64,000 bases of DNA from Micromonospora alfalfae (GTDB taxonomy: Bacteria; Actinomycetota; Actinomycetes; Mycobacteriales; Micromonosporaceae): assembly GCF_022230925.1 (NCBI RefSeq), contig NZ_JAKKFH010000062.1:310001-374000 (forward strand), read 5' to 3'. Shown here piece by piece: positions 1 through 8,169 of this stretch. The translations under genes and the position numbers were made by a program. Under the pieces are notes generated by a model. It made no database searches and had not been told where the DNA came from. It saw only the letters and a program-made list of their open reading frames with translations. Numbering within the stretch: the first letter of the stretch is position 1; each line of letters begins with the position of its first letter.

Positions 1-495
1 TTCTCCCTGCTGCGTTCGCTGTCCGAGCTGCACATCGCCCGGCTGTTCGCCGAGTTCACCCGGTACGACGACGTGGTGACCAGCTGCAACCAGGCGTTCA
101 AGCTGCGCGACGCGAGTGAGCGCTGGTGCCGCGACTGCCCGAAGTGCCGCTTCGTCTTCCTGGCGATGGCACCGTTCATGCCGCGGGAGCGGGTGGTGGG
201 CATCTTCGGCGGTGACCTGCTGGCCGACGAGTCGCAGGTCCCCGGCTACCGCGAGTTGCTGGGCGTGGACGGGCACAAGCCGTTCGAGTGCGTGGGCGAG
301 GTCGAGGAGTCGGTGGTGGCTCTCGGCCTGCTCGCCGAGCAGGACCAGTGGCGCGACGCCCCGGTGATCCAGGCCCTTGTCGACGCCGTCCCGGAGACGG
401 CCTGGTCGGCAGTGGCCAACTCGGACGTCTTCACCCCCGGCGGCCCCAACCACATCCCCCCCACCTACGCAAAAGCCCTGGCCACACTCACCTGA
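1..495 (+). CDS. 3' part of a MurL-like epimerase gene (partial)
   Basis: The reading frame is open from the first base and ends in TGA, so this is the C-terminal 164 residues of a gene starting outside the window. A Cys-rich block, SCN followed by WCRDCPKC, then a PF/FGGDLL segment and KPFECVGE-EE, resembles my memory of MurL, the UDP-MurNAc-L-Ala-L-Glu epimerase that makes D-Glu muropeptide precursors in Xanthomonas and some actinobacteria. The four cysteines could bind a metal or cluster. The identification is from memory of the family pattern and the N-terminal half is missing, so a related ATP-using or endonuclease-like family cannot be excluded. The next gene is convergent, across a repeat-filled gap. 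Confidence 0.6.
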   Translation, partial: FSLLRSLSELHIARLFAEFTRYDDVVTSCNQAFKLRDASERWCRDCPKCRFVFLAMAPFMPRERVVGIFGGDLLADESQVPGYRELLGVDGHKPFECVGEVEESVVALGLLAEQDQWRDAPVIQALVDAVPETAWSAVANSDVFTPGGPNHIPPTYAKALATLT

Positions 496-515
496 CTCGG
501 AAGCGGACCCACTTT

Positions 516-595
516 CCCCGCCCCGCCTCGCCTCGCCTCGCCTCGCCTCGCCCCGCCCCGCCCCGCCCCGCCTCGCCTCGCCTCGCCTCGCCTCG
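516..595. repeat. 5-bp tandem array CCTCG/CCCCG
   Basis: About 16 back-to-back copies of a pentanucleotide, switching from CCTCG to CCCCG and back to CCTCG. It begins about 20 bases after the stop of the upstream gene. The pyrimidine-rich strand is the plus strand. The array encodes nothing credible and is of the kind that changes length by slippage. Confidence 0.9.
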
Positions 596-623
596 GGGAG
601 TGTGCCCCTGCTCCTTTGGAGCT

Positions 624-742
624 GATGTCGTAAACGAATCAGGGCACGATTGACCCGCGCCGAGCCGCGCCCAGCCGCGCCGCGCCGCGCCGCGCCGCGC
701 CGAGCCGAGCCGAACCAAGCCGAGCGATTCGTTTACGACATC
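624..742. repeat. Inverted repeat A (17-bp perfect arms)
   Basis: GATGTCGTAAACGAATC at 624-640 is the exact reverse complement of 726-742, with an 85-base spacer holding a second pentanucleotide array. The AT-rich arms stand out from the surrounding GC-rich DNA. It is one of at least seven long inverted repeats found in gene-free gaps of this window. Confidence 0.85.
655..725. repeat. 5-bp tandem array CGCGC/CGAGC type
   Basis: Degenerate pentamers (GAGCC, CGCGC, CGAGC) repeat about 13 times inside the loop of inverted repeat A. Like the array at 516-595 it has period five but a different core, so the two are not simply complements of each other. Confidence 0.8.
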
Positions 743-789
743 AACTCGATAGCGTCCCGGCCCCCTATGCCCACCCCTACGCCAGGCCG

Positions 790-886
790 ACCCCGCCCGC
801 GTCGATCATGGCGTTGCAGTGGGCGCAATAGACGTTTTTGCGACGTTTGCCCCCCACCACAACTCCTTGATCGACGCGGGCGGGGG
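790..886. repeat. Inverted repeat B (long imperfect hairpin, GATC tips)
   Basis: The outer 18 bases CCCCGCCCGCGTCGATCA are perfectly complementary to TGATCGACGCGGGCGGGG on the right. Pairing continues imperfectly inward for about 25 more positions to a TTTTTG-like loop near 835-840. It lies between the convergent MurL-like and pucR-type genes, where it could end transcription from both sides. The right arm segment CCCCCACCACAACTCC is shared with inverted repeat D at 23.7 kb. Confidence 0.85.
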
Positions 887-931
887 TGAGGCGGGGGCGG
901 GGGTGGGGCGGGGTGGAGTCCGGCCCGGGGG

Positions 932-2812
932 TTAGGGGGTGCGGACTGCTTCCAGGGCCAGTAGGGCCACGTGTAGGGAGAGGCTGGCCTCTACCGAGTC
1001 CAGGTCCACGTCGAGGATGCGGGCGATGCGGGCCAGGCGTTCGTAGAAGGCCGGCCGGGACAGGTGGGCGGCGGCGGCGCCGGCGGACTTGTTGCGCCCC
1101 TGCTCCAGGTAGGCGCGCAGGGTGTCGAGCAGCCGTTCCCGGGGGTGCCGGGCGTCGTACTCCAGCAGCGCGCCGAGTTCGCGCTCCACGAACGTCTGTA
1201 GGCGGGGCTCGTCGCGCAGCAGGTGCAGCAGCCCGGCCAGACCGACGTGCGGCAGCCGGAAGATCGGCAGGTCACGCCGGTCCCGCCGGGCCGCCTCGGC
1301 GATCTGCCGCGCCTCGACCAGCGACCGTCGGGCTTCCCGCAGTGTGCCCACTCCGGAGCCGGCGGCCACGATCACGCCACCCTGGCCAGCTCCCCGGAAC
1401 GGGTCGACACCGACCCCCGACCGAGCGGCCTCGACACCGAACGACGCGCGGGTCGGATCCACGCCGAAGCCCGTGCGGGCCGGATCGACGCCGACCGCCG
1501 CACGGGAAGCGTCGGCTGCGGAGCGGGACACGTCGACGCCGGAGGCGGCCCGCGCCGGTTCGACACCGGGTGCCGGTCGGCCGGTGCCGGCGTCGAGGCG
1601 TACCTGACGAAGGGCGCTGGCGAACGCGGACAGCGCGCGGTCCTCGGCGGCCGGGTCCGGCAGGGCCAGGAGCGCGCCCACCGAGTTGTCGTCGACGGCG
1701 CTGGTGAGCGCGGTCAGTTTCGCCTCCCGCAGGGCCTGGCCGACCGCCTCGGAGAGATCGCGTAGCCGGGCCTGGCTGGCCTCGGGGCCGACCTCCCCGG
1801 CGGGGTCGTCGGCGCGGTGCCGGACCATCACGCCGACCAGGTGCCGCCGGTCGAGCACCACGCCGAGCGCCTTTGCCCGCAGCCCCACCTCGTCGACCGG
1901 GCGGGAGTGGTCGAGCAGCGCGGTGAGCAGGGTGCGGTGGATCTGCCGCTCCAGGCCCTCGGCGTCGCGGCGGATCAGCCGGCCGAGCGCGAGGGTGGAC
2001 GCGGCCCGCTCGATCAGGATGGTGAGCCGGGTGGGCGAGCCCGCTGTCGGTTCGACGGCCTGGGCGCCGGGCACGTCGCCGCTGGCCGGCCAGCGGAGCA
2101 GCAGCCGACCCCAGTCCTGCCCCCGGGCACCGACGGTGGTCACCAGCCAGCCGCTGTCCGGGTCGTACGCGGTCCGCCCGGCCGGGCGGATCCGCCGGGA
2201 GTGCTGCTCCCAGCCGTCCAGCAGCAACTCGGCGCTCTCGCCCGCCGGGTCGTACCCGAGCACCTGCCGGGACAGGTTCTCCAGCACCACTGGGCAACCG
2301 GACAGCTCGGCGGCCTGTCGGATCACCTCGGCGGCGTCGGCGCCCTCCACCGACAGGTCGTTGAACCGCTGGTGGATCTCCTCGGTGGCGCGCAGTTCGG
2401 TGAGCTGCGCGTCGACGATCAGCGCGTGCACCGCCTCGGTGATCCGGACGAACGGGGTGGCCCGGCGCAGCTCCACCAGGGGCAACCCTCGCCGCTCGGC
2501 GGCGGCGGCCATCACCCGGGGCACCCCGCTGACGTACCTGCGGCCCAGCTCGACGACGAGCCCGGAGACTCCGACGTCGGCGAGGTCACCGATGAACGCG
2601 CGCAACCCGGCGTCGTCAGCGGGCAGACCGATGCCGGTGGTGAGCACCAGTTCGCCACCGCCGAGCAGGGTGGCGATGTCCGGCACCTCGGCGACGTGCA
2701 CCCACCGGACGGGTCGGTCCAGCCCTTCGTCGCCGGCGACCACGCGGGGCGCGCCGTGGCGGACCGGGTCCAGGGCGAGGACCTCACGGACGGTAGGGAA
2801 CACGGCCGACAC
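932..2812 (-). CDS. PucR/CdaR-family transcriptional regulator
   Basis: A 626-residue regulator. The N-terminal PucR domain (about residues 8-130) has the usual HVAEVPDIATLLGGGELVLTTG core. A CdaR/GGDEF-like middle region follows, and a C-terminal PucR-type helix-turn-helix (about 550-620) contains GRNKSAGAAAAHLSRPAFYERL. Members control purine, amino-acid or sugar-acid catabolism; the effector here cannot be read from the sequence. Unusual is a run of nine-residue repeats GVDPxRxxx at about 415-476, between the middle domain and the rest. The gene is monocistronic by context: argG ends 47 bases upstream of its start on the same strand, and a convergent gene lies downstream. Confidence 0.93.
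   Translation of the reverse strand: MSAVFPTVREVLALDPVRHGAPRVVAGDEGLDRPVRWVHVAEVPDIATLLGGGELVLTTGIGLPADDAGLRAFIGDLADVGVSGLVVELGRRYVSGVPRVMAAAAERRGLPLVELRRATPFVRITEAVHALIVDAQLTELRATEEIHQRFNDLSVEGADAAEVIRQAAELSGCPVVLENLSRQVLGYDPAGESAELLLDGWEQHSRRIRPAGRTAYDPDSGWLVTTVGARGQDWGRLLLRWPASGDVPGAQAVEPTAGSPTRLTILIERAASTLALGRLIRRDAEGLERQIHRTLLTALLDHSRPVDEVGLRAKALGVVLDRRHLVGVMVRHRADDPAGEVGPEASQARLRDLSEAVGQALREAKLTALTSAVDDNSVGALLALPDPAAEDRALSAFASALRQVRLDAGTGRPAPGVEPARAASGVDVSRSAADASRAAVGVDPARTGFGVDPTRASFGVEAARSGVGVDPFRGAGQGGVIVAAGSGVGTLREARRSLVEARQIAEAARRDRRDLPIFRLPHVGLAGLLHLLRDEPRLQTFVERELGALLEYDARHPRERLLDTLRAYLEQGRNKSAGAAAAHLSRPAFYERLARIARILDVDLDSVEASLSLHVALLALEAVRTP
1384..1568 (-). repeat. 27-bp coding repeats inside the PucR gene
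   Basis: About six or seven degenerate copies of a nine-codon unit reading GVDPxRxxx (variants GVEPAR, GVDVSR, GVDPTR, GVEAAR, GVDPFR). The units stay in frame. This is a lineage-type linker expansion and not part of the usual PucR architecture. Confidence 0.8.
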
Positions 2813-2859
2813 GCTACCGTCCGTGACGCCGGAACTCGACTTGCCACCGGCGCGAGGGG

Positions 2860-4311
2860 TCAGTCGACGCCGAACTCCATAGCGGCGCGGTCGAGCGCCT
2901 CGTCCTCAGCCGAGGCGACGCCCCGGGAGGCGATGGCTTCCGCGCCGCCCTCGGGCATCGCGCCGATCAACCCGGTCGAGGCGGCCTGCGCGGCGCCGAT
3001 CATCCGCTGGGGGTTCCCGCCGCCGACGAGGCCGAGGGAGGCGTACTGCTCCAGCTTCGACCGCGAGTCGGCGATGTCCAGGTTGCGCATGGTGAGCTGG
3101 CCGATCCGGTCCGACGGGCCGAAGGCCGAGTCCTCGGTACGCTCCATCGACAGCTTGTCGGGGTGGTAGCTGAACGACGGGCCGGTGGTGTCCAGGATCG
3201 AGTAGTCCTCGCCCCGGCGCAGCCGCAACGTCACCTCGCCGGTGACCGCCGTGCCTACCCACCGCTGCAACGACTCGCGCAGCATCAGCGCCTGCGGGTC
3301 CAGCCAGCGGCCCTCGTACATCAGCCGACCGAGGCGGCGACCCTCGTTGTGGTAGTTCGCCAGGGTGTCCTCGTTGTGGATGGCGTTGACCAGCCGCTCG
3401 TACGCGTAGTGCAGCAGAGCCATACCTGGCGCCTCGTAGATGCCCCTGCTCTTGGCCTCGATGATCCGGTTCTCGATCTGGTCGGACATGCCCAGGCCGT
3501 GCCGGCCGCCGATGGCGTTGGCCTCCAGCACCAGGTCGACGGCGCTGCCGAACTCCTTGCCGTTGATGGTGACCGGGCGACCCTGGTCGAAGCCGATGGT
3601 GACGTCCTCGGTCGGGATCTCCACCGACGGGTCCCAGAACCGGACGCCCATGATCGGGTTGACAGTCTCGATGCCGGTGTCGAGGTGTTCCAGGGTCTTC
3701 GCCTCGTGCGTGGCGCCCCAGATGTTGGCGTCGGTCGAGTACGCCTTCTCGGTGCTGTCCCGGTAGGGCAGGCCGCGTTCGAGCAGCCACTCGGACATCT
3801 CCTTACGCCCACCCAGCTCGGTGACGAAGGCGGTGTCGAGCCACGGCTTGTAGATGCGCAGCATCGGGTTGGCCAGCAGGCCGTAGCGGTAGAACCGCTC
3901 GATGTCGTTGCCCTTGAAGGTCGAGCCGTCGCCCCAGATCTGGACGTCGTCGGCGACCATCGCGCGGACCAGCAGGGTGCCGGTCACGGCGCGGCCCAGC
4001 GGGGTGGTGTTGAAGTACGCCCGTCCGCCGGTGCGGATGTGGAAGGCGCCGCAGGTCAGCGCGGCCAGGCCCTCCTCGACCAGGGCGGCGCGGCAGTCGA
4101 CCAGGCGGCCAAGCTCGGCGCCGTAGCTGAGCGCACGACCGGGCACCGAGGCGATGTCGGGCTCGTCGTACTGGCCGATGTCGGCGGTGTAGGCGCAGGG
4201 AATGGCGCCCTTGTCGCGCATCCACGCGACAGCGACCGAGGTGTCGAGGCCGCCGGAGAAGGCGATGCCGACACGTTCGCCGGTGGGCAGGGAGGTGAGA
4301 ACCTTGGACAC
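2860..4311 (-). CDS. argG: Argininosuccinate synthase (E. coli-type long form)
   Basis: 483 residues. It joins citrulline and aspartate with ATP in arginine biosynthesis. The PP-loop AFSGGLDTS is near residue 17, and the sequence follows the E. coli-type ArgG throughout (YFNTTPLGRAVTGT, IWGDGSTFKGNDIERFY, EKAYSTDANIWGATHEAK, NRIIEAKSRGIYEAPGMALL), not the shorter type common in other bacteria. The start chosen is GTG at 4311, which aligns with the family N-terminus. No Shine-Dalgarno sequence precedes it, and ArgR-like boxes sit just upstream, so the mRNA may be leaderless or nearly so. No other arg genes adjoin it. Confidence 0.96.
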   Translation of the reverse strand: MSKVLTSLPTGERVGIAFSGGLDTSVAVAWMRDKGAIPCAYTADIGQYDEPDIASVPGRALSYGAELGRLVDCRAALVEEGLAALTCGAFHIRTGGRAYFNTTPLGRAVTGTLLVRAMVADDVQIWGDGSTFKGNDIERFYRYGLLANPMLRIYKPWLDTAFVTELGGRKEMSEWLLERGLPYRDSTEKAYSTDANIWGATHEAKTLEHLDTGIETVNPIMGVRFWDPSVEIPTEDVTIGFDQGRPVTINGKEFGSAVDLVLEANAIGGRHGLGMSDQIENRIIEAKSRGIYEAPGMALLHYAYERLVNAIHNEDTLANYHNEGRRLGRLMYEGRWLDPQALMLRESLQRWVGTAVTGEVTLRLRRGEDYSILDTTGPSFSYHPDKLSMERTEDSAFGPSDRIGQLTMRNLDIADSRSKLEQYASLGLVGGGNPQRMIGAAQAASTGLIGAMPEGGAEAIASRGVASAEDEALDRAAMEFGVD

Positions 4312-4319
4312 GGGGAAAA

Positions 4320-4349
4320 TTATGCAATAGAACGCATGGCCATGCAAGC
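4320..4349 (-). promoter_or_regulatory. Candidate ArgR boxes at argG
   Basis: On the coding strand two half-palindromes stand in tandem: TTGCATGGCCATGCG and, closer to the gene, CTATTGCATAA, ending nine bases before the GTG. These resemble actinobacterial ARG boxes built on TTGCATA/TATGCAA. Placement over the start region of argG fits arginine-dependent repression by ArgR. Pattern match only. Confidence 0.55.
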
Positions 4350-4358
4350 TGATGCGGT

Positions 4359-5180
4359 CTACTCGCCGCCGGACGGCATGTCGTCGCGTCCCAGCTCCCA
4401 GAACGCCACCGCCGCTGCGGCGGCCACGTTCAACGAATCCACCCCGCGCCGCATCGGAAGGACCACCCGCACGTCGCTGGCGGCCTGGGCCGCCGCGGTG
4501 AGGCCGGGCCCCTCGGCGCCGAGCAGCAGCGCCGCTCGCTCCCGCTGCGCCGGGGTCAACCGCTGCATCGGTACGGCGTCCGGCGCGGGCGTCATCGCGA
4601 GCACCGTGAAACCGGCCTCCCGCACCTGGTCCAGGCCGGCGGGCCAACGGTCGAGCTTCGCGTACGGCATCGCGAAGACCTCACCCATGCTGACCCGGAC
4701 ACTGCGCCGGTAGAGCGGGTCGGCGCAGGTCGGCGAGAGCAGCACCGCGTCGACACCGAGCGCGGCGGCCCCCCGGAAGATCGCGCCCAGGTTGGTGTGG
4801 TTGTTCACGTCCTCCAGGACGACGACCCGGCGCGCGGTGGCGAGCACCTCGGCCGCCGTCGGCAGCGGCTGGCGGTGGAACGACGCCAGCACCCCCCGGT
4901 GTACGTGAAAGCCGGTGGCCCGTTGCAGCACGTCCTGGGTCGCGGCGTACACCGGGGCGTCGCCGGTGTCCAGGTCGGCGAGCTGGTCGACCCGCTTGGC
5001 GTCGACCAGGTACGACCGGGCCGGATAGCCCGCGCGCAACGCCCGGCGCAGCACCAGCTCCCCCTCGGCGATGAACAGGCCGTGCGGTGGTTCCCAGCGG
5101 GTGCGCAGCTCGACGTCGGTGAGCGCCCGGTAGTCGGCGATCCGGTCGTCGTCAGGGTCGGTGATCTGGTGTACGGGCAC
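4359..5180 (-). CDS. SPOUT (TrmH/SpoU) family RNA 2'-O-methyltransferase
   Basis: 273 residues. The N-terminal substrate-binding part contains LFIAEGELVLRRAL. The SPOUT catalytic domain has motif 1 NNHTNLGAIFRGAAALG, motif 2 LLLGAEGPGL and motif 3 LPMRRGVDSLNVAAAAAV, which form the knotted S-adenosylmethionine site. Family members methylate ribose in rRNA or tRNA; the exact nucleotide cannot be told. Start GTG at 5180 was chosen because upstream in-frame codons (to 5273) look like shadow sequence. Divergent from the ThDP enzyme gene. Confidence 0.92.
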   Translation of the reverse strand: MPVHQITDPDDDRIADYRALTDVELRTRWEPPHGLFIAEGELVLRRALRAGYPARSYLVDAKRVDQLADLDTGDAPVYAATQDVLQRATGFHVHRGVLASFHRQPLPTAAEVLATARRVVVLEDVNNHTNLGAIFRGAAALGVDAVLLSPTCADPLYRRSVRVSMGEVFAMPYAKLDRWPAGLDQVREAGFTVLAMTPAPDAVPMQRLTPAQRERAALLLGAEGPGLTAAAQAASDVRVVLPMRRGVDSLNVAAAAAVAFWELGRDDMPSGGE

Positions 5181-5299
5181 CGGACGATTCTGCCGGACGC
5201 CGGGCAGCGCGCTCCGACGCCCGCTCGACGACGTGTTTTGTCCGAATAAGAAGGGGAATGACCGGCGTAGCATCGGACGCGACGGGAAGGACCAGCCAG

Positions 5300-7147
5300 G
5301 TGAGCGCAGACGACACCACGCCGGACGAGGCGGGCGCTCTGCCCCGGCGTCCGACCGTCGCCGACCACATCGTGTCGCGGCTGTTCAGCTGGGGTGTGCA
5401 CCGCTACTTCGGCTACCCCGGCGACGGCATCAATGGCATGACCTCCGCCCTGCAACGCACCAACGGGCGGGCCCAGTTCATCCAGGTCCGCCACGAGGAG
5501 ACCGCCGGGTTCGCCGCCTCCGCGCACGTCAAGTACGGCGGCGGGCCGCTGGGCTGCGCCCTGGTCACCAGCGGGCCGGGCGCGATCCACCTGCTCAACG
5601 GCCTGTACGACGCGAAGCTCGACCACCAACCGGTGATCGCCCTGGTCGGGCACACAGCGACCACCGCCGAGGGCGGCGGCTACTACCAGGAGGTGGACCT
5701 GCTCGCCCTCTACAAGGACGTGGCCGCGGCGTTCCTGGCCCAGCTCGACAATCCGGCGCAGGTCCGCCACCTGGTCGACAGGGCGTGCCGGACGGCGTTG
5801 GCCCGGCGTACCGTCACCGCCCTGGTCCTGCCCCTGGACATCCAGGACGAGCCGGCCGTACCGAACCCGCCGCACGCGCACGGCTACTACCAGACCAGCA
5901 ACGCGCCGAGCAGCACACCGACAGTGCCACCGGAGGCCGACGTACGCCGGGCGGCCGAGGTCCTGCGCGGCGGGCAGCGGGTGGCCATGCTGGTCGGCCA
6001 GGGCGCCCTCGGCGCGCGCGACGAGGTCCGCGAGATCGCTGATCGGCTCGGGGCCGGCGTGGCCACCGCGCTGCTCGGCTTCACCGCCGTCGACCACCGC
6101 GAGCCGTGGGTGACCGGCGCGATCGGACTGCTCGGCACACGACCGAGCTGGCAGTTGATGAGCGGCTGCGACAGGCTGCTGATCGTGGGCAGCAACATGC
6201 CGTACTCGGAGTTCTACCCGCCGCCCGGGCAGGCCCGCGCGGTGCAGATCGACCTGGACGGCACCCAGCTCGGGCTGCGCTACCCGACCGAGGTGAACCT
6301 GACCGGCGACGCCCGCCCCACCCTGCGGGCGTTGCTGAACGAGCTGGGCCCCGGCCCCGGGCCGACCGCCTGGCGGGCGGAGGTCACCGAGGCCACCTCG
6401 GCGTGGCGTCGGGTGCAACACGACCTGGCCGAGCAGACCGCCGACCCGGTCAACCCGCAGTTGCTGTTCCACACGCTGAACGAACGGCTGCCCGACGACG
6501 TGCTGCTCGCTGTCGACTGCGGCACCACCACCGCCTGGTACGCCCGACACATCCAGGTACGCCCCAGCATGCTGGCCAGCCTCTCCGGCACGCTGCTGTC
6601 CATGGGCGGCGCCATGCCGTACGCGCTGAGCGCCAAGTTCGCCCACCCGGACCGGCCGCTGGTCGCGTTGATCGGCGACGGCGCCATGCAGATGAACGGC
6701 GTCAACGAGCTGATCACCGTGGCGAAGTACTGGCGCAGCTGGGCCGACCCGCGCTTCGTGGTGCTGGTGCTCAACAACCGGGATCTGGCGTTCGTCAGCT
6801 GGGAACAGCGCTCCACCGAGGGGACACCGATGTTCCCGGACAGCCAGCAGTTGCCGGACATCGCCTACCACCAGTGGGCGGAGGTGCTCGGGCTGCACGG
6901 CGAGTTGATCGACTCACCGGATCAGGTACGGGACGTCTGGGACCGGGCGCTCACCGCCGACCGACCGGTGGTGATCAACGCCCTGGTCGACCCGGCGGAG
7001 CTGATGCTGCCACCGCACTTCACAGTCGAGCAGGCCCGCAAGACCGCCGCCGCGGTGCTACGCGGCGACACCGACTGGGCCGGAATCATCCGCCGCGGCA
7101 TCCCCGCCACAGTGGCCAGCTACCGCCCCCGCCGCCGAGACCGCTAG
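5300..7147 (+). CDS. Thiamine diphosphate-dependent enzyme (pyruvate oxidase/acetolactate synthase-like)
   Basis: 615 residues from GTG 5300. This start has GGGAAGGA eight bases upstream, whereas the upstream ATG at 5258 is badly spaced. Order: N-terminal pyrimidine-binding domain with the catalytic Glu in RHEETAGFAASAHVKYGG and the CALVTSGPG loop, then a central domain, then a PP-binding domain with GDGAMQMNG...NN. This is the group annotated as thiamine-pyrophosphate-requiring proteins, close to pyruvate oxidases; the substrate is not certain. It stands alone between a divergent methyltransferase gene and a transposase remnant that begins right at its stop codon. Confidence 0.9.
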   Translation: MSADDTTPDEAGALPRRPTVADHIVSRLFSWGVHRYFGYPGDGINGMTSALQRTNGRAQFIQVRHEETAGFAASAHVKYGGGPLGCALVTSGPGAIHLLNGLYDAKLDHQPVIALVGHTATTAEGGGYYQEVDLLALYKDVAAAFLAQLDNPAQVRHLVDRACRTALARRTVTALVLPLDIQDEPAVPNPPHAHGYYQTSNAPSSTPTVPPEADVRRAAEVLRGGQRVAMLVGQGALGARDEVREIADRLGAGVATALLGFTAVDHREPWVTGAIGLLGTRPSWQLMSGCDRLLIVGSNMPYSEFYPPPGQARAVQIDLDGTQLGLRYPTEVNLTGDARPTLRALLNELGPGPGPTAWRAEVTEATSAWRRVQHDLAEQTADPVNPQLLFHTLNERLPDDVLLAVDCGTTTAWYARHIQVRPSMLASLSGTLLSMGGAMPYALSAKFAHPDRPLVALIGDGAMQMNGVNELITVAKYWRSWADPRFVVLVLNNRDLAFVSWEQRSTEGTPMFPDSQQLPDIAYHQWAEVLGLHGELIDSPDQVRDVWDRALTADRPVVINALVDPAELMLPPHFTVEQARKTAAAVLRGDTDWAGIIRRGIPATVASYRPRRRDR

Positions 7148-7300
7148 GTTCTGTCTCGTAGATCTTGGTGGTCGGGGACGGCGCGTAGCCGGTCAAGGGT
7201 TTCGACCAGGTCAAGGGTGGCCTGGAAGTGAAAGCCGAGCTTGTCGTAACGGGTGGCGAGGCCGCGCCAGTGTTTGCATCGGTTGAAGCCGACCTCTTCG
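7148..7300 (-). pseudogene. C-terminal remnant of an IS5-type transposase
   Basis: Read on the minus strand, this stretch gives FNRCKHWRGLATRYDK followed by LGFHFQATLDLVETL, matching the C-terminal signature of IS5-group DDE transposases (FNRxKxWRxxATRYDK). No catalytic part is left. The plus-strand end GGTTCTGTCTCGTAGATC starts directly behind the stop codon of the ThDP enzyme gene and may be the old terminal inverted repeat. No second end was found. Confidence 0.65.
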
Positions 7301-7503
7301 GGCGCACCTACAAGACCGCCAGCGCCTGGAGCAGCTATGCACAAGCCGACTGGACCGCCTACCTCAACAGCCGCTTGATTCTGACGGCCATAGGTGGCCC
7401 CACCTCATGGTCCGCTGGAGCCCACGGGCCTGGGCTGGACGGCTATTCGGCGCGGATCGCCTCGGCGAGCTGGTCGAACGTGCGCTCCAGGACCGCTGGC
7501 CGC
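7301..7503. other. Gene-poor stretch between IS remnant and response regulator
   Basis: No complete gene is supported. The plus strand reads RTYKTASAWSSYAQADW for about 35 codons with protein-like composition but no start and no family I recognise. The minus strand just before the response regulator stop reads VLERTFDQLAEAIRAE and a stop, which could be the tail of a deleted gene. Both look like debris around the insertion remnant. Confidence 0.4.
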
Positions 7504-8169
7504 TCAATGGTCGGCGGCTCCCGCGCGGACGACGCCGGATTCGTACGCGTACACCACGGCCTGGACCCGGTCGCGCAGGTTGAGCTTGGCCAGCACGCGA
7601 CTGACATGGGTCTTCACGGTGCCCTCGGACAGGTGGAGCCGGTCGGCGATCTCGACGTTGGACAGGCCCCGGGCGACGCGCGTGAGCACCTCGCGTTCCC
7701 GCTCGGTCAGCACACCGGGGTCGGTGACGGCGGCCTGCGGTGCTCCCGCCGGTACGTATCGTTCGAGCAGCCGGCGGGTCGCGCTGGGCGCCACTACCGC
7801 GTCGCCGGTGGCCACGACGCGGATCGCGGAGAGCAGGTCGGCGGCGAGGGTGTCCTTGAGGAGGAAGCCGCTGGCGCCGGCCCGCAGCGCGGCGTAGACG
7901 TACTCGTCGAGGTCGAAGGTGGTCAGGATCAGGACCCGGGTCGGGCCCGCCCCGCCGGCCCGGATCAGGCGGGTGGCCTCGACCCCGTCGACGGATGGCA
8001 TCCGGACGTCCATCAGCACGACGTCCGGTCGCAGCTCGCGCGCCATGGCGGCGGCCTGCTCCCCGTCGGCGGCCTCGCCGACCACCGCCATGTCGGGCGC
8101 CTGCGTCAGGATCAGCCGGAATCCGGTACGGACCAGTGCCTGGTCGTCGGCGAGCAGCACTCGGATCAT
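7504..8169 (-). CDS. NarL/FixJ-type response regulator
   Basis: 221 residues. The receiver domain starts MIRVLLADDQ, with the phosphorylatable Asp in VVLMDVRMPS (about residue 54) and Lys in FLLKDT. A LuxR-type helix-turn-helix (LTEREREVLTRVARGLSNVEIA) follows. The start ATG at 8169 overlaps the stop of the sensor kinase (ATGA), so the pair is translationally coupled. Its output genes are unknown. A similar pair is found at 28.6-30.5 kb. Confidence 0.95.
   Translation of the reverse strand: MIRVLLADDQALVRTGFRLILTQAPDMAVVGEAADGEQAAAMARELRPDVVLMDVRMPSVDGVEATRLIRAGGAGPTRVLILTTFDLDEYVYAALRAGASGFLLKDTLAADLLSAIRVVATGDAVVAPSATRRLLERYVPAGAPQAAVTDPGVLTEREREVLTRVARGLSNVEIADRLHLSEGTVKTHVSRVLAKLNLRDRVQAVVYAYESGVVRAGAADH

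Noticed and set aside
516..725. CRISPR-like repeat array
   Set aside because: Units are five bases long with no spacers and no cas genes are in the window.
4805..6898. 697-codon minus-strand open frame
   Set aside because: Antisense to the ThDP enzyme gene and in part to the methyltransferase; composition is shadow-like.
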